DNA of 64,000 nucleotides from JAKAIY01 sp963809385 (GTDB taxonomy: Bacteria > Chloroflexota > Ktedonobacteria > Ktedonobacterales > JADMIN01). The notes under the pieces are model-generated. The model had not been told where the DNA came from. It did no database searches and saw only the letters and a program-made list of their open reading frames with translations. The stretch lies in NCBI GenBank assembly GCA_963809385.1, contig CAWEJL010000016.1, forward strand, positions 186,001-250,000, in the 5' to 3' direction. The translations under genes and the position numbers were made by a program. This document shows, one piece after another, positions 10,107 through 18,338 of this stretch (positions within the stretch are counted from its first letter, which is position 1; every line of letters starts with the position of its first letter).

Positions 10107-10271
10107 GTCGTCATCCTGCGTTATGGCGCCGGCGATGGCCGCAGTCGCACGCTGCTCGAAGTCGGCAAGGAGCTGGGCATCTCGCGCGAGCGCGTCCGCC
10201 AGCTGGAGATGGTCGCCCTCGCCAATCTGCGCGGCGGCGCCAGGTCCATCAGCCTGCGCGACCTGGCGTAG
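10107..10271 (+). pseudogene. Truncated duplicate of sigma factor region 4
   Basis: From 10107 the sequence repeats the last 54 codons of the sigma gene at 6608-7753 almost exactly (VVILRYGAGDGRSRTLLE onward to SLRDLA and the stop), with only a handful of changes (Ile to Ala, Lys to Asn, and AAGT to GARS near the end). The homology begins abruptly inside region 4 and nothing upstream resembles a sigma factor. The open frame extends back to a weak start at 10053. A terminator hairpin follows. It is either a dead gene-conversion copy or a tiny -35-binding domain; transcription is unproven. Confidence 0.8.
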
Positions 10272-10295
10272 CCTCGCACCACGCAGACATAACGG

Positions 10296-10333
10296 AAAGG
10301 CGCCGGACCCTCTGATGAGAGTCTGGCGCCTTT
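10296..10333 (+). terminator. Terminator hairpin after the sigma region 4 copy
   Basis: Arms 10296-10308 and 10321-10333 (13 bp, one G-T pair) end in TTTGCG. It lies 25 bases after the stop of the duplicate. Confidence 0.75.
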
Positions 10334-10424
10334 GCGTATGTTTAGTACGTCGCGAAGCATGGCGCTCCGGCGGCTCCGGCGCCTGGCGCTCGTAGGGAGC
10401 GCATGGCGCATCCGAAGCATCCGC

Positions 10425-10634
10425 CTACTTCGTCGGACTCATGCCACGATCCCTTTTCTGGGCCTCCCCCAATGACAGCGTGTCCCGCGTATTGCGGCGC
10501 GCCTGCCTCGATGGACGCCTGGTAGCATCTTCCCGGCGCGCCCCTTCCTTGTCGCGCGCCTGCTCCTTCGCCTCTTTCGCCGCCAGCCGTGTCGCGCGCC
10601 TGCTCCGTTGGGCCTTGCCCGGACTGCGCCTCAC
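10425..10634 (-). CDS. Possible small, highly charged protein
   Basis: The frame starting at GTG 10634 encodes about 69 residues dominated by Lys, Arg, Glu and Ala (RLAAKEAKEQARDKEGARR), typical of small DNA- or RNA-associated proteins, and ends in RDRGMSPTK. A second minus frame a few bases upstream begins MEHREDERERE and could be its true start if a base is missing. There is no strong Shine-Dalgarno site and no recognised family, so this is a weak call in an otherwise empty stretch of about 900 bases. Confidence 0.3.
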   Translation of the reverse strand: MRRSPGKAQRSRRATRLAAKEAKEQARDKEGARREDATRRPSRQARRNTRDTLSLGEAQKRDRGMSPTK

Positions 10635-10639
10635 GCTCC

Positions 10640-11168
10640 CGCTCGTCTTCCCGGTGTTCCATCGCTCACTCTCCCTTTCCGCGCCCGCTCCCTGCGCGCA
10701 TCAGGCGCTCGCGCCGCCCCATCGCGGCTGGCGTGACGGCGAGCGGGAACCCCGCGCTTCCGCGCGCTTCCTCGAATCGGGGCCGCACATGTTATGCCAG
10801 TTGCTATTCCTTCCATGCCGGATGCGCGTCGCACCGGCGCACGGGCGAGCGACGCAGCGCGGACGAGCGCCACGCAGGCGGACGAGCAGGCGGGCGAATG
10901 AAATCGCGCCACAAGGCGGCGCAGCCGCCACAAGACCCGCCTGCGCGGGTCCGCGTCCCACCTGGGCAGGCGTCCGCGCAGGCGGACGTTGTGGGCCACG
11001 GCCCTTCAGGCGCGGTTTCAACCGCCCGCGCGCTGGTCAATAACGTTGGCGCCGCCCTGGGCATACTCCCGCCTCGCCCTTGCCCCGCGCGCGCCCCGCA
11101 TGCTATCCTGACACTACCCGAACGCTACTCGCGGCGCACACCCAATGGAATTCCGCGCGCCGCTAACT
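10640..11168. other. Intergenic stretch, no supported gene
   Basis: Long frames exist on both strands but they are Arg/Pro/Ala-rich readings with no domain pattern, as expected from GC-rich non-coding DNA. A GCCCGCCTGCGCGGG-type palindrome lies near 10937, and short relatives of it occur near 15760 and 9980. Confidence 0.35.
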
Positions 11169-11205
11169 CCCCTCTCCTCCGCGGGAGAGGGGCCGGGGGT
11201 GAGGT
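11169..11205 (+). promoter_or_regulatory. Hairpin repeat carrying the ribosome site of the TIR gene
   Basis: CCCCTCTCC (11169-11177) pairs with GGAGAGGGG (11184-11192), followed by CCGGGGGTGAGG, whose GGTGAGG lies 7-8 bases before the ATG at 11212. A near copy sits in the same place before the M24 peptidase (18339-18376), and a third, partial copy follows the TIR gene at 12568-12596. Confidence 0.6.
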
Positions 11206-11211
11206 CGCGCC

Positions 11212-12555
11212 ATGCCCAGCTACCGCTACAGCTTCATCAGCCACGCCCACGCCGATAACGCGCTCTGCGACCCCTACGCCAATACCCTCGTTCGCCTCGG
11301 CGTCCCGCACTACTACGACCGCGAGAACCCGCAGGTCGGCCACTCGCTCTCCCTCGCCTTGCAGCGCGAGATCGAGCTTGCTGGTGTCCTGATCGTCCTG
11401 GTTTCTCCCGCTTCCCTCGCCTCCTTCTGGGTCAACGAAGAGATCGACATGTTCTTCGCGCTGATGGCCGAAGACCGCTCACGCAAGATCATCCCGATCA
11501 AAGTCGCCCCGTGCGACCTGCCCCCGCGCCTCAAGTCGCGCTGGTGGCTCGACGCGACCACCCTCAGCCGCGACGACGTCATCTCCCAGCTCACCCACGC
11601 GCTCGAACAGGCCGCCACCGCCGCGCCCGCCCAGCCCGCCCAGCCCAGCGGCTACACGCGCGTCGTGGACTGGCGCCACGGGGCCGACCACACCACCATC
11701 ACCGAGGCCATCGCCGCCGCCCGCCCCGGCGAGCGCATCCTCGTCCGCAAGGGCATCTACGAAGGCGGCCTGGTGATAGACAAGCCGCTGGAGATGGTCG
11801 GCGACGGCCAGCCCGGCGATGTCGAAGTCCGCGCCTCCGGCACGAATGATCCTCAAGTTCACCGCCACCCAGGGCCGCGTCGCCAACCTCACCCTCCGCC
11901 AGACCGGCGGTGGAGACTTCTACGGCGTGAATATCACCGCTGGCCGGCTGGACCTGGAGGACTGCGACATCTCCAGCCAGAGTCTCGCCTGCGTCGGCAT
12001 CCATGACGGCGCCAACCCGCGCGTCCGCCGCTGCCGCATCCACGACGGCAAGGCGGGCGGCGTCTATCGTCTATGACCAGGGCCAGGGCCTGATCGAGGA
12101 CTGCGACATCTGTCGCCAACACCCTCGCCGGCGTCGAGGTCAAGACCGGCGGCGCGCCCACCGTGCGCAAGTGCCGCATCCACGACAACAAGGAGAGCGG
12201 CGTCTCCGTCTACGAGCAGGGCCAGGGGCTGATCGAGGACTGCGAGATCGTCGCCAACACCTTCTCCGGCGTCGAGGTCAAGACCGGCGGCGCGCCCACC
12301 GTGCGCAAGTGCCGCATCAACGGCAATCAAAGCACGGCGTCTGGGTCTCCGAAACAGGCGGCGGCGTCTACGAACAGAACGACCTGCGTGACAACGGCAA
12401 CGGGCCATGGCATATGACCGATGACTAGTAAGCCGAAGGTGACACGCCAGGGCAACGGCGTTTCGAGGAGAACGACCTGCGCGGCGATACCAGAGCCCTG
12501 GGATATCGCCGACGATAGCAAGGCGAACGTGACCCGCCGGGGCAACACCGAGTAG
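11212..12555 (+). CDS. TIR domain fused to right-handed beta-helix repeats, several frameshifts
   Basis: Residues 1-110 form a TIR domain: YSFISHAHADN at the start, the LIVLVSPASLASFW strand, and VNEEIDMFF holding the conserved Glu used by NAD-cleaving TIRs. Then come TITEAIAAARPGERILV and repeats of about 46 residues with the pattern GLIEDCxI...NTxxGVEVKTGG.PTVRKCRI, a NosD/pectate-lyase type parallel beta-helix; two repeats are almost identical in DNA. The reading frame changes near 11845, 12067, 12110, 12336, 12424 and 12480, each repairable by one base, ending at TAG 12553-12555. TIR domains act in signalling or antiphage defence; the helix could sense a polymer or assemble. No partner gene is adjacent. 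It is either a decayed gene or poorly sequenced. Confidence 0.75.
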
Positions 12556-12617
12556 CCCGCACGGCTGACTCCCCTCGCCTCCGCAGAGGAGAGGGGCTTC
12601 GGGGCTAGCGCGCCCTC

Positions 12618-13900
12618 TCACCGCATCTTGAGGAATGGCCGCTCCACCAGTTGGTACGACAGATACGCGAGCGGGATGGCGACGCCGAAGCCGACCGCCA
12701 GCGCCAGCGCGCCGTTCAGCGGGCTGGGCTGCGCGGTGTGGGGCAGCAGCGGGTAGACCACGTTGATCACCGACTCGTGCCACAGGTAGAGGCTGTACGA
12801 GATCAGGCCGACGAAGCGCAGCGGCGTCCAGGCGAAGACCGCCCGCGCCATTCCCGGCCCCAGCAGGATGCCCAGCAGCAGCGCGCCGTAGCCAATCCCC
12901 AGCGCCAGCGGCCCCAGCATCATCGCCGCGTCGCCCGGGCGCAGCGCGCCGTACCACTGCCGCCAGGATCGCGTTGCGCTGGACGTAGACCAGCGGCGCC
13001 AGCGCCAGGTAGACCGCCAGCGCCAGCGCCAGCAGCGCCGCGCCCGCCCACCATGCCCGCCGCGCCGACAGCCCGCCGCGCTCCACCGCCACGAGATAGA
13101 CCACCGCGCAGAGCATCCCGACGCCGAACACCTCCAGGTATTTGCCCTGCGAGCCGATCAGGATGCGCAGCGCCCAGTCCACTCCCGGCGCCCAGCCGTG
13201 AGGCAGCGCCGCCCAGTGCGCCTCCACCAGCGCCGCCGCCTCGCGGATGCCCAGCGCCACCGCGATCACGCCCACCGGCCCCAGCGCCAGCCGCCGCGCC
13301 GAGCCGCCGCTCACGCGCGCGATCAGCCACGCCACCCACGGCAGGATCAGGTAGAACTGCCACTCGACCGCCAGCGTCCAGAACGGGCCGGAGATCGTGC
13401 GGTTGAAGGCCGGCCAGATGTCATGCAGCAGCGCGAGGTGCGCCGCGATATTGCCCGCGCTTGGCCCCGACCCCATCAGCGTCCCCGCCAGCGCCAGCGC
13501 GCCCAGGCAGACGTAGTAGGCTGGCAGGATGCGCAGCGCCCGCCGCCGGTAGAACGTCCGCGCGCGCGGGCCAGCTCTTCCCGTCCAGGATCGCCCGCGC
13601 GTAGGGCAGGAACAGCAGGAAGCCCGACAGCGTGAAGAACAGGTCCACGCCCGACTCGCTGTAGAAATACAGCCAGGTCAGGTCATGCCCGCCGATGATG
13701 GTCTTCGCGCCCGCCGTCGCCATCGCGTGATACACCAGCACGCTCAGCGCCGCCAGCGCCCGCAGCCCGTCCAGCGCCGGAATCGCGCCACGCCCGCCCT
13801 CCACCGGCCACAGCCACGCCCGGCGCCGCGCCCACACGCCCCCTTGCGCGCCCGCGTCCACCCGCGTCGCGACCGCCGTCTCCCCTAGCTCTACGCTCAT
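12618..13900 (-). CDS. Acyltransferase-3 family membrane protein (OafA-like), two frameshifts
   Basis: Start ATG 13900 follows TAGGAGCG. The protein has the acyltransferase-3 layout: a cytoplasmic head, then ALDGLRALAALSVLVYH (first membrane segment with the conserved R and H), GVDLFFTLSGFLLF, FWTLAVEWQFYLILPW (second signature) and a last part ISYSLYLWHESVI, with about ten hydrophobic helices, ending in LVERPFLKMR. Family members transfer acyl groups to sugars of the cell surface. The frame breaks near 13560 (in GCGCGCGC) and near 12955; one-base repairs give FYRRRALRIL and QWYGALRPGD, which match the family. Its 5' leader contains the structured left end of the TnpB element. Confidence 0.8.
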
Positions 13901-13920
13901 CAACGCTCCTACCAAAACTC

Positions 13921-13980
13921 GCGGCTGAGGGCCCCTGCCTTCAGGCATGGGGGTGAAAGCCGCGTCGCCCGCAGGCGACA
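13921..13980. repeat. Structured left end of the TnpB element
   Basis: GCGGCT (13921-13926) pairs with AGCCGC (13958-13963) around an inner hairpin CCCCTGCC-TTCA-GGCATGGGG, directly followed by a second hairpin GTCGCC-CGCA-GGCGAC (13964-13979). Subterminal imperfect hairpins are the hallmark of IS200/IS605-type ends. The exact insertion point cannot be set from one copy. Confidence 0.55.
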
Positions 13981-13994
13981 ACTGTCCCCATTGC

Positions 13995-14024
13995 TTGCTG
14001 TTCTCGTATCCTATGGGGTACAAT
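13995..14024 (+). promoter_or_regulatory. Promoter of tnpB, likely leaderless transcript
   Basis: TTGCTG (13995-14000), an 18-base spacer and TACAAT (14019-14024) lie so close to the GTG at 14031 that transcription should start at or next to the start codon. No Shine-Dalgarno site is present. Confidence 0.55.
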
Positions 14025-14030
14025 TAGGAT

Positions 14031-15236
14031 GTGAGAACGTTTGAGTATCGCCTGTATCCCAACCGCGCACAGCGCCAGCAATTGATGGCGTGCCTCATGG
14101 AGTCGCGGGCTATCTACAATGAGATGCTGGCGGCGCTGAAAGCGCAGTACGAGGAATCCGCCACCTTCCCCACGAAGTACGATCTGACGGCGCGCTTCAA
14201 GGGACGGGGTGGCGCCCACGTCCCAGCGACCACGGTACAGACGCTGGCGGACCGGCTCAGCAAGGCGCTCAAACGCTATCTCCAGATGAAAGACCTTGGC
14301 TTGCCCGCCGGCTTCCCCCGCTTCAAGACGCCGAACCGTTGGCGCTCCATTCAGTTGCGCCAATACGCGCCCAGCCGGGATGTGTGGCTCGACGACGACG
14401 GCGCCCACCTCCATATTCCCGCCAAGCTGGGCAAGCTGGTGAAGATCAAGCTCCATCGCCCAGTGGAAGGCACGCCCGTGACGGCGCAACTCGTCGTGCG
14501 CGCCGACGGCCATTGGTACGCGCTGATCGTCTGCGAGACCGCGCCACAAGACGAGTACGGACGTGTCCATTTCGCCCATGAGCGTGCGGAGGCCGCGCCA
14601 CATCCCGCGCCACAGCCGGTGTGTGACCATCCTGACGTGGGGTTGGATGTGGGCTTGAAGGTGTTTCTGGCCGACTCCGACGGCGCGGTGATCGAGAATC
14701 CGCGCCACTATCGGCGCGGCCAGAAACGGCTGGCGAAGGCGCAACACGTCAGCGACCGCCGCAAGAAGGGCAGCCATCGCCGCCGCAAAGCCAAACGCGA
14801 GGTCGCGAAGAAGTATCTCAAGATCAGCCGTCAGCGGCGTGACTTTCATTTCAAGACCGCCAAGCGCTATACCGAACGGTATGGGCGCGTGTGCGTGGAA
14901 GACCTGAACGTGGCGGGCATGCTCAAGAACCGTTCGCTCGCCAAGAGCATTCAGGACGCCAGTTGGAGCGCGTTTCTCGACATCCTCACCGATAAGGCTG
15001 AAAGAGCCGGTCATGTGGTGGTGCGAGTCCCCGCGCGCTTCACCTCCCAGAAGTGCAGCCGGTGCGGGGAGTATGTCCAGAAGAGTTTGAGCGTTCGCAC
15101 CCATATCTGTCCCTCCTGCGGACTGGTTGAAGACCGCGACGTGAATGCCGCCAAGAACATCAAACAGGCAGGGGCACTGCCTTCAGGGACGGGAACCGAT
15201 GGGTTGCCGGTTGAGCTGAGAAGCCCCCGGCTTTAG
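14031..15236 (+). CDS. tnpB: TnpB (IS605 OrfB family) RNA-guided nuclease, intact
   Basis: The 401-residue protein is full length. All parts of a working TnpB are visible: an N-terminal FEYRLYPNRAQRQQL segment, RuvC Asp at about residue 206 (VGLDVGLKVF), RuvC Glu at about 290 (CVEDLNV), a four-Cys zinc finger (CSRCG at 342-345 and CPSCG at 360-363) and the last RuvC Asp at about 370 (EDRDVNAA). TnpB cuts DNA matching a guide carried by the omega RNA that ends at the element's right end, helping the element persist. No tnpA lies nearby, so the copy depends on a transposase elsewhere or is domesticated. The start is GTG 14031, supported by the family's usual M-R-T-F-E-Y-R-L opening. Confidence 0.92.
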   Translation: MRTFEYRLYPNRAQRQQLMACLMESRAIYNEMLAALKAQYEESATFPTKYDLTARFKGRGGAHVPATTVQTLADRLSKALKRYLQMKDLGLPAGFPRFKTPNRWRSIQLRQYAPSRDVWLDDDGAHLHIPAKLGKLVKIKLHRPVEGTPVTAQLVVRADGHWYALIVCETAPQDEYGRVHFAHERAEAAPHPAPQPVCDHPDVGLDVGLKVFLADSDGAVIENPRHYRRGQKRLAKAQHVSDRRKKGSHRRRKAKREVAKKYLKISRQRRDFHFKTAKRYTERYGRVCVEDLNVAGMLKNRSLAKSIQDASWSAFLDILTDKAERAGHVVVRVPARFTSQKCSRCGEYVQKSLSVRTHICPSCGLVEDRDVNAAKNIKQAGALPSGTGTDGLPVELRSPRL

Positions 15237-15253
15237 CCGTGGGGAGTTGTCAC
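15140..15253 (+). ncRNA. Candidate omega RNA and right end of the TnpB element
   Basis: In TnpB elements the guide RNA overlaps the 3' end of the gene and finishes at the element's right end. Here the gene's tail runs into a hairpin, CCCC-CGGC-TTTA-GCCG-TGGGG (15224-15244), then AGTTGTCAC, the usual terminal context. The guide would be the bases just downstream, from about 15254. The 5' end of the RNA is a guess; the 3' hairpin is seen. Confidence 0.5.
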
Positions 15254-15274
15254 TCTGTCTGATTCCGCGCGTGC

Positions 15275-15370
15275 GGGCGCTCCCGGCCTTGAAAGGCTGG
15301 GGCGCGGCGGAGCCTTGAAAGGCCGGGGGATTCATCCCCGCACGCCGTGCGCCGGCCATTCATGGCCGCG
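15275..15370. repeat. Hairpin-module repeat downstream of TnpB
   Basis: Read on the minus strand this is the same series as at 2940-3040: a GGCCATGAATGGCC hairpin, a GGGGATGAATCCCC hairpin, and two GCCTTTCAAGGC hairpins. It contains one copy of GGCCATTCATGGCC at 15354-15367. Confidence 0.6.
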
Positions 15371-15392
15371 CGTGAGCCCCCGCGCCCCAACC

Positions 15393-15698
15393 TTACCCCA
15401 CCCGCCACACCTCTTCCACATCGGTAAACTGTGGCTCAGCCTCCAGCAGCGCGACCAGCTCACGGTACCACCCGTCCTGCTCCGCGTCGCCATCCATCGC
15501 GCCATACGCCGCGCGCGAGGTGAACAGGTGCAGCGCGATATACTCGCGCTCCGCGCCGTCCACCCGCAGCAGCGTATCCAGCGCCGTCCCCGGAAAGCGC
15601 GGCCCCAGCGCCGCCTGCCAGCGTTCGAGATGCGCCCGCAGCCGCTCCTCGCTCACATCCGCGCGCAGCCGCATCCGAAATAGCGTACCATAGACCAT
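15393..15698 (-). CDS. Dimeric alpha/beta-barrel (ABM-like) small protein
   Basis: The 101-residue product opens with MVYGTLFRMRL and has the beta-alpha-beta-beta-alpha-beta rhythm of ferredoxin-like dimeric barrels: a helix SEERLRAHLERWQAAL, a strand EREYIALHLFTSR, a helix with a W-Y-R-E-L core and a closing strand FTDVEEVWRVG. Such proteins are monooxygenases or small-molecule binders; no specific residue set fixes the substrate. ATG 15698 has GAGGAGG in front. It is alone in its unit. A similar fold may occur at 28056-28340. Confidence 0.6.
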   Translation of the reverse strand: MVYGTLFRMRLRADVSEERLRAHLERWQAALGPRFPGTALDTLLRVDGAEREYIALHLFTSRAAYGAMDGDAEQDGWYRELVALLEAEPQFTDVEEVWRVG

Positions 15699-15911
15699 CG
15701 CGCGCCTCCTCGCCCATTGTCATGCGCGCCCGCCGTCCCGTCCCAGCCCGCGCAGGCGGGCTTTGTGGTTTACCCGCCGGCGCTTAATTTACCCGCCGGA
15801 CGCTACTGTGGAACTTCCCCGCCCCCAGCGGCGTCTATATCGCAGTGTACACAACCCGTCATGTGGAGTTCGTCGCGCCGCCAGCCGGCGCCAGTATGGA
15901 GGAGATGTCAC

Positions 15912-16397
15912 ATGGGGTACCATCCGCGCGCCCTACTTCGCTTGGGAGTGGGGGCGCCGTCCCGCCGCCTGGGCATGATCGTTACGGGCGTCGCCGCGCT
16001 CGCGCTGCTGCTTGCCGCGTGCGGCCAGACTAGCGTGGCGTCTGGCGGCGGCGGTGGCGATCTCAAGCTCACATGCGCCACGGTCGTCGCCGGTCACGGC
16101 ATTGATGTCGAGACTGCCCAGCTGACCTGCCACGTCACCGGCGCCGCCGCTAGCGACACTGCCTTCTCACTCCAGTACCACGTCACCGACAATTCAAACC
16201 ACTTCAGCTATACCGCCGCCTGCGCTGGCGCGCTCCACAGCGGCGCTGGCTCGTGTACCCAGAGCTACACCGCGCCCGTGCCTGTCCCGCTGACTCCGGC
16301 CAGCGTCTCCGGCTATACCACGCCGGGGCATCAGGCGCTCGGCCCGGTCACCCCGACCGTGGCGACGGCCACGCTCGCCCCCGGCCAGCATCTCTAA
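15912..16397 (+). CDS. Small lipoprotein of unknown function
   Basis: From ATG 15912 (GGAGGAG in front) the protein starts with a basic stretch, a hydrophobic helix and the lipobox LLLAAC near residue 37, so it is exported and lipid-anchored. The mature part (about 120 residues) contains paired Cys and beta-rich segments (FSLQYHVTDNSNHFSYT), perhaps an Ig-like or YtkA-like domain, but no family is recognised. A longer frame upstream to 15717 lacks a signal. A bidirectional hairpin follows. Confidence 0.65.
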   Translation: MGYHPRALLRLGVGAPSRRLGMIVTGVAALALLLAACGQTSVASGGGGGDLKLTCATVVAGHGIDVETAQLTCHVTGAAASDTAFSLQYHVTDNSNHFSYTAACAGALHSGAGSCTQSYTAPVPVPLTPASVSGYTTPGHQALGPVTPTVATATLAPGQHL

Positions 16398-16451
16398 CTG
16401 GGAAGCCGCCACGCATCCATCCACACACTCACCGTCCAGAGCGAAGCAAAC

Positions 16452-16498
16452 AGTGACCGCCGGAACCACCCGCGAGGAGGGCGGTTCCGGCGGTCACT
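16452..16498. terminator. Bidirectional terminator hairpin
   Basis: Perfect 16-bp arms (16452-16467 and 16483-16498) enclose 15 bases. It lies between the converging lipoprotein gene (stop 16397) and the secreted-protein gene (stop 16536). Confidence 0.75.
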
Positions 16499-16535
16499 CA
16501 CGCGGCGGACAGGGAGCGTCCGCTACCTCAGTGCG

Positions 16536-17711
16536 TTAGCAGCTTGGGGCGGGCGCGTCGAATGTGCCGAACATGCTGTACTGCCCGTTGATCCCGATAG
16601 ACGGCGACTGCTGGGCGAACCAGGAGTAGTAGGCCTCGTCCTGCATGTGGTAGCCGTTGATGTATGAGGTCACACCCACCAGCGGGTCACCAACTTCCAG
16701 CGAGTTCGAGCAGCCATACTGCGGCTCCGACGGAACGCCCCAGTTGGGGACGGTGTTGTCGGTGAACGGATCGTTCAGCCACTCGGCGACCTCGTGGCTC
16801 AGCGCGTTGACGTCGTCAATCGCCACGGAGAAGATCCCCGCGTCGGTCCACGATGCCCAGGCGTAGGTGTTGATCACGGTCTTCGAGCCAACCTGTGACG
16901 AAACCGCGTCGTGGTAGCCGATGATGCAGCAGTTGTTGAGGTTGGTCGGGTCACCACCGGAGAGCAGCACGTTATCGGTCAGGAAGATCGGAAGGACCCG
17001 GGCTGACAGATGGTCGGCGCTGAGCAGGTTGAGCACCTCTGGATACCACCAGTTGATGTCCACCACGCCAAACGTCGGGACGCCACTGAACTGGTAGACC
17101 ACGCCGCTGGCGGCGGGGACGTTGAACGTCACGGGCGCCAGCACGGTTGGTTCGTCCAGCAGCACGTTGTAGTTCTCGTGACTCGTGTACTTCCAGAACT
17201 CGCCGCGCTGCAGCGCGTTGCCATACTGGGTATAGCCGCTATTGTAGAAGGCGTTCTTCCAGATAGGCGAATTCTTGGTCGAGGCGACCTTCGTCGTTCC
17301 GTCGAACGATGTGCCGTCCGAGAAATTCACGATGATCGGCACAATGACCGTCTGCACGACGGTCGTCTTTGAGCCGTTCGCGGGGTTGGCGCCCACCATC
17401 TGGTAGGGATACGTCGTGCCCGCGTAGGAGAAGGAGGAGCTCCAGTAGGGGATGGATACGATGCCGCTCTGATCCGACTGCCTGGCGGCGTTGGTGGTGG
17501 CGGTGTGCGTCTTGCCAGCCGCTGTGCTGGCGCTGGGATGAAGAATGCTGGCCGGATCGAACTTGGCCTTGAGCACTGGACGCGCCGAAGCGGGCGCGGC
17601 GCTTGCGTGGCCACCCTGCGTGGCGGCCGCCAGCGCGAGCGCCATGACAGCGAGGCACAAGCCCCCCGCCAGCGCGACCCGAACAATCCCCATGTGGTGT
17701 TTCTGTGCCAC
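16536..17711 (-). CDS. Secreted protein with a HEVAEW metal-site-like motif
   Basis: The GTG at 17711 is chosen because AAAGGAAAA lies just before it; the product (about 391 residues) then begins MAQKHHMGIVRVALAGG with a signal helix. The mature protein has paired Cys (NNCCIIGY, YGCSN, C-terminal APSC) and, near residue 310, DDVNALSHEVAEWLNDPF. A S-H-E-x-x-E motif followed by N-D-P recalls HExxE-type zinc sites found in some secreted bacterial hydrolases, but the third ligand and true activity are unclear. It is monocistronic; a 670-base non-coding region lies upstream. Confidence 0.7.
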   Translation of the reverse strand: MAQKHHMGIVRVALAGGLCLAVMALALAAATQGGHASAAPASARPVLKAKFDPASILHPSASTAAGKTHTATTNAARQSDQSGIVSIPYWSSSFSYAGTTYPYQMVGANPANGSKTTVVQTVIVPIIVNFSDGTSFDGTTKVASTKNSPIWKNAFYNSGYTQYGNALQRGEFWKYTSHENYNVLLDEPTVLAPVTFNVPAASGVVYQFSGVPTFGVVDINWWYPEVLNLLSADHLSARVLPIFLTDNVLLSGGDPTNLNNCCIIGYHDAVSSQVGSKTVINTYAWASWTDAGIFSVAIDDVNALSHEVAEWLNDPFTDNTVPNWGVPSEPQYGCSNSLEVGDPLVGVTSYINGYHMQDEAYYSWFAQQSPSIGINGQYSMFGTFDAPAPSC

Positions 17712-18338
17712 GATAGTTTTCCTTTGGTTAGGCGTGATGAAAAACAACAGATCGGCTGGACACTCTGCGAGTAGCTTCTGGTTTCATCCGCGCGCGAGGC
17801 TGCCAGCTTGAGCGGGCTGGGCGCGCATAACCTATCAGGAACGCTCCCTGCTTTCCTTTGCCTCCTCTCTGAATCGCGGGAAGCATGCGAGGCATGCCTC
17901 GCATGCTTCTGGAGCCTTGCCCGGCGAGCGGCGCCGGGGAGGGGGTTGAGGCTATGTCGCTCACCAGAGACGTCCCTGCGCGGTGACGCCCCTCGCTCCG
18001 GTGAGCGCTCGTTGATACCTCCATCACGCGCACGCAAGCCACGTGGCGCAGGGAGGTTGCTCACCATTGTAGACCCCTTCGCCTGCCTGCTAGTACTTTT
18101 AGCAAAACCATCACGTTGCGAACTGGCGCTGCTTGCCGCTCTGGCGTTGAGGATTGGTAGATATGCGGGAAAAATGCGGGCATGAAGGCGTGGCGCGAGT
18201 CCAGCGGGGTGGTGGCGTAAGCGGCGTGTGTGGTTGTGTCTGTCTGTGGGTGGACAGCTCCGGGCGAGAGGACGCTGTCTTGCCTCCATGCGCTATACTG
18301 CCCTCACCTCAATGCGCGCCAATTTCTCTTGTTCATTC
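17712..18338. other. Intergenic region with a perfect palindrome, no supported gene
   Basis: No frame here shows protein-like composition. The stretch holds the 30-bp palindrome at 17880-17909 and AAAAC-rich sequence near 18090-18110 (TAGTACTTTTAGCAAAACC) that may contain a promoter. It separates two divergent genes. Confidence 0.4.
17880..17909. repeat. Perfect 30-bp palindrome
   Basis: GAAGCATGCGAGGCA is followed at once by its exact reverse complement, with no spacer. It contains two GCATGC sites around a central GGCATGCC. It could be a dimeric-regulator site or a cruciform; a terminator is less likely because no T run follows and it lies 170 bases upstream of the secreted-protein start. 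Confidence 0.7.

Noticed and set aside
10441..11392. Long overlapping open frames on both strands
   Set aside because: They are Arg/Pro/Ser-rich with no domain pattern and overlap the true TIR start or each other; typical of GC-rich non-coding DNA.
12064..12620. Extension of the acyltransferase frame through the TIR gene
   Set aside because: The frame continues past the family's end only because of a frameshift near 12955; the real C-terminus is LVERPFLKMR in another frame, ending at 12618.
13941..15104. Minus-strand frame of 387 codons across tnpB
   Set aside because: It is the antisense shadow of tnpB, which has all catalytic motifs on the plus strand.
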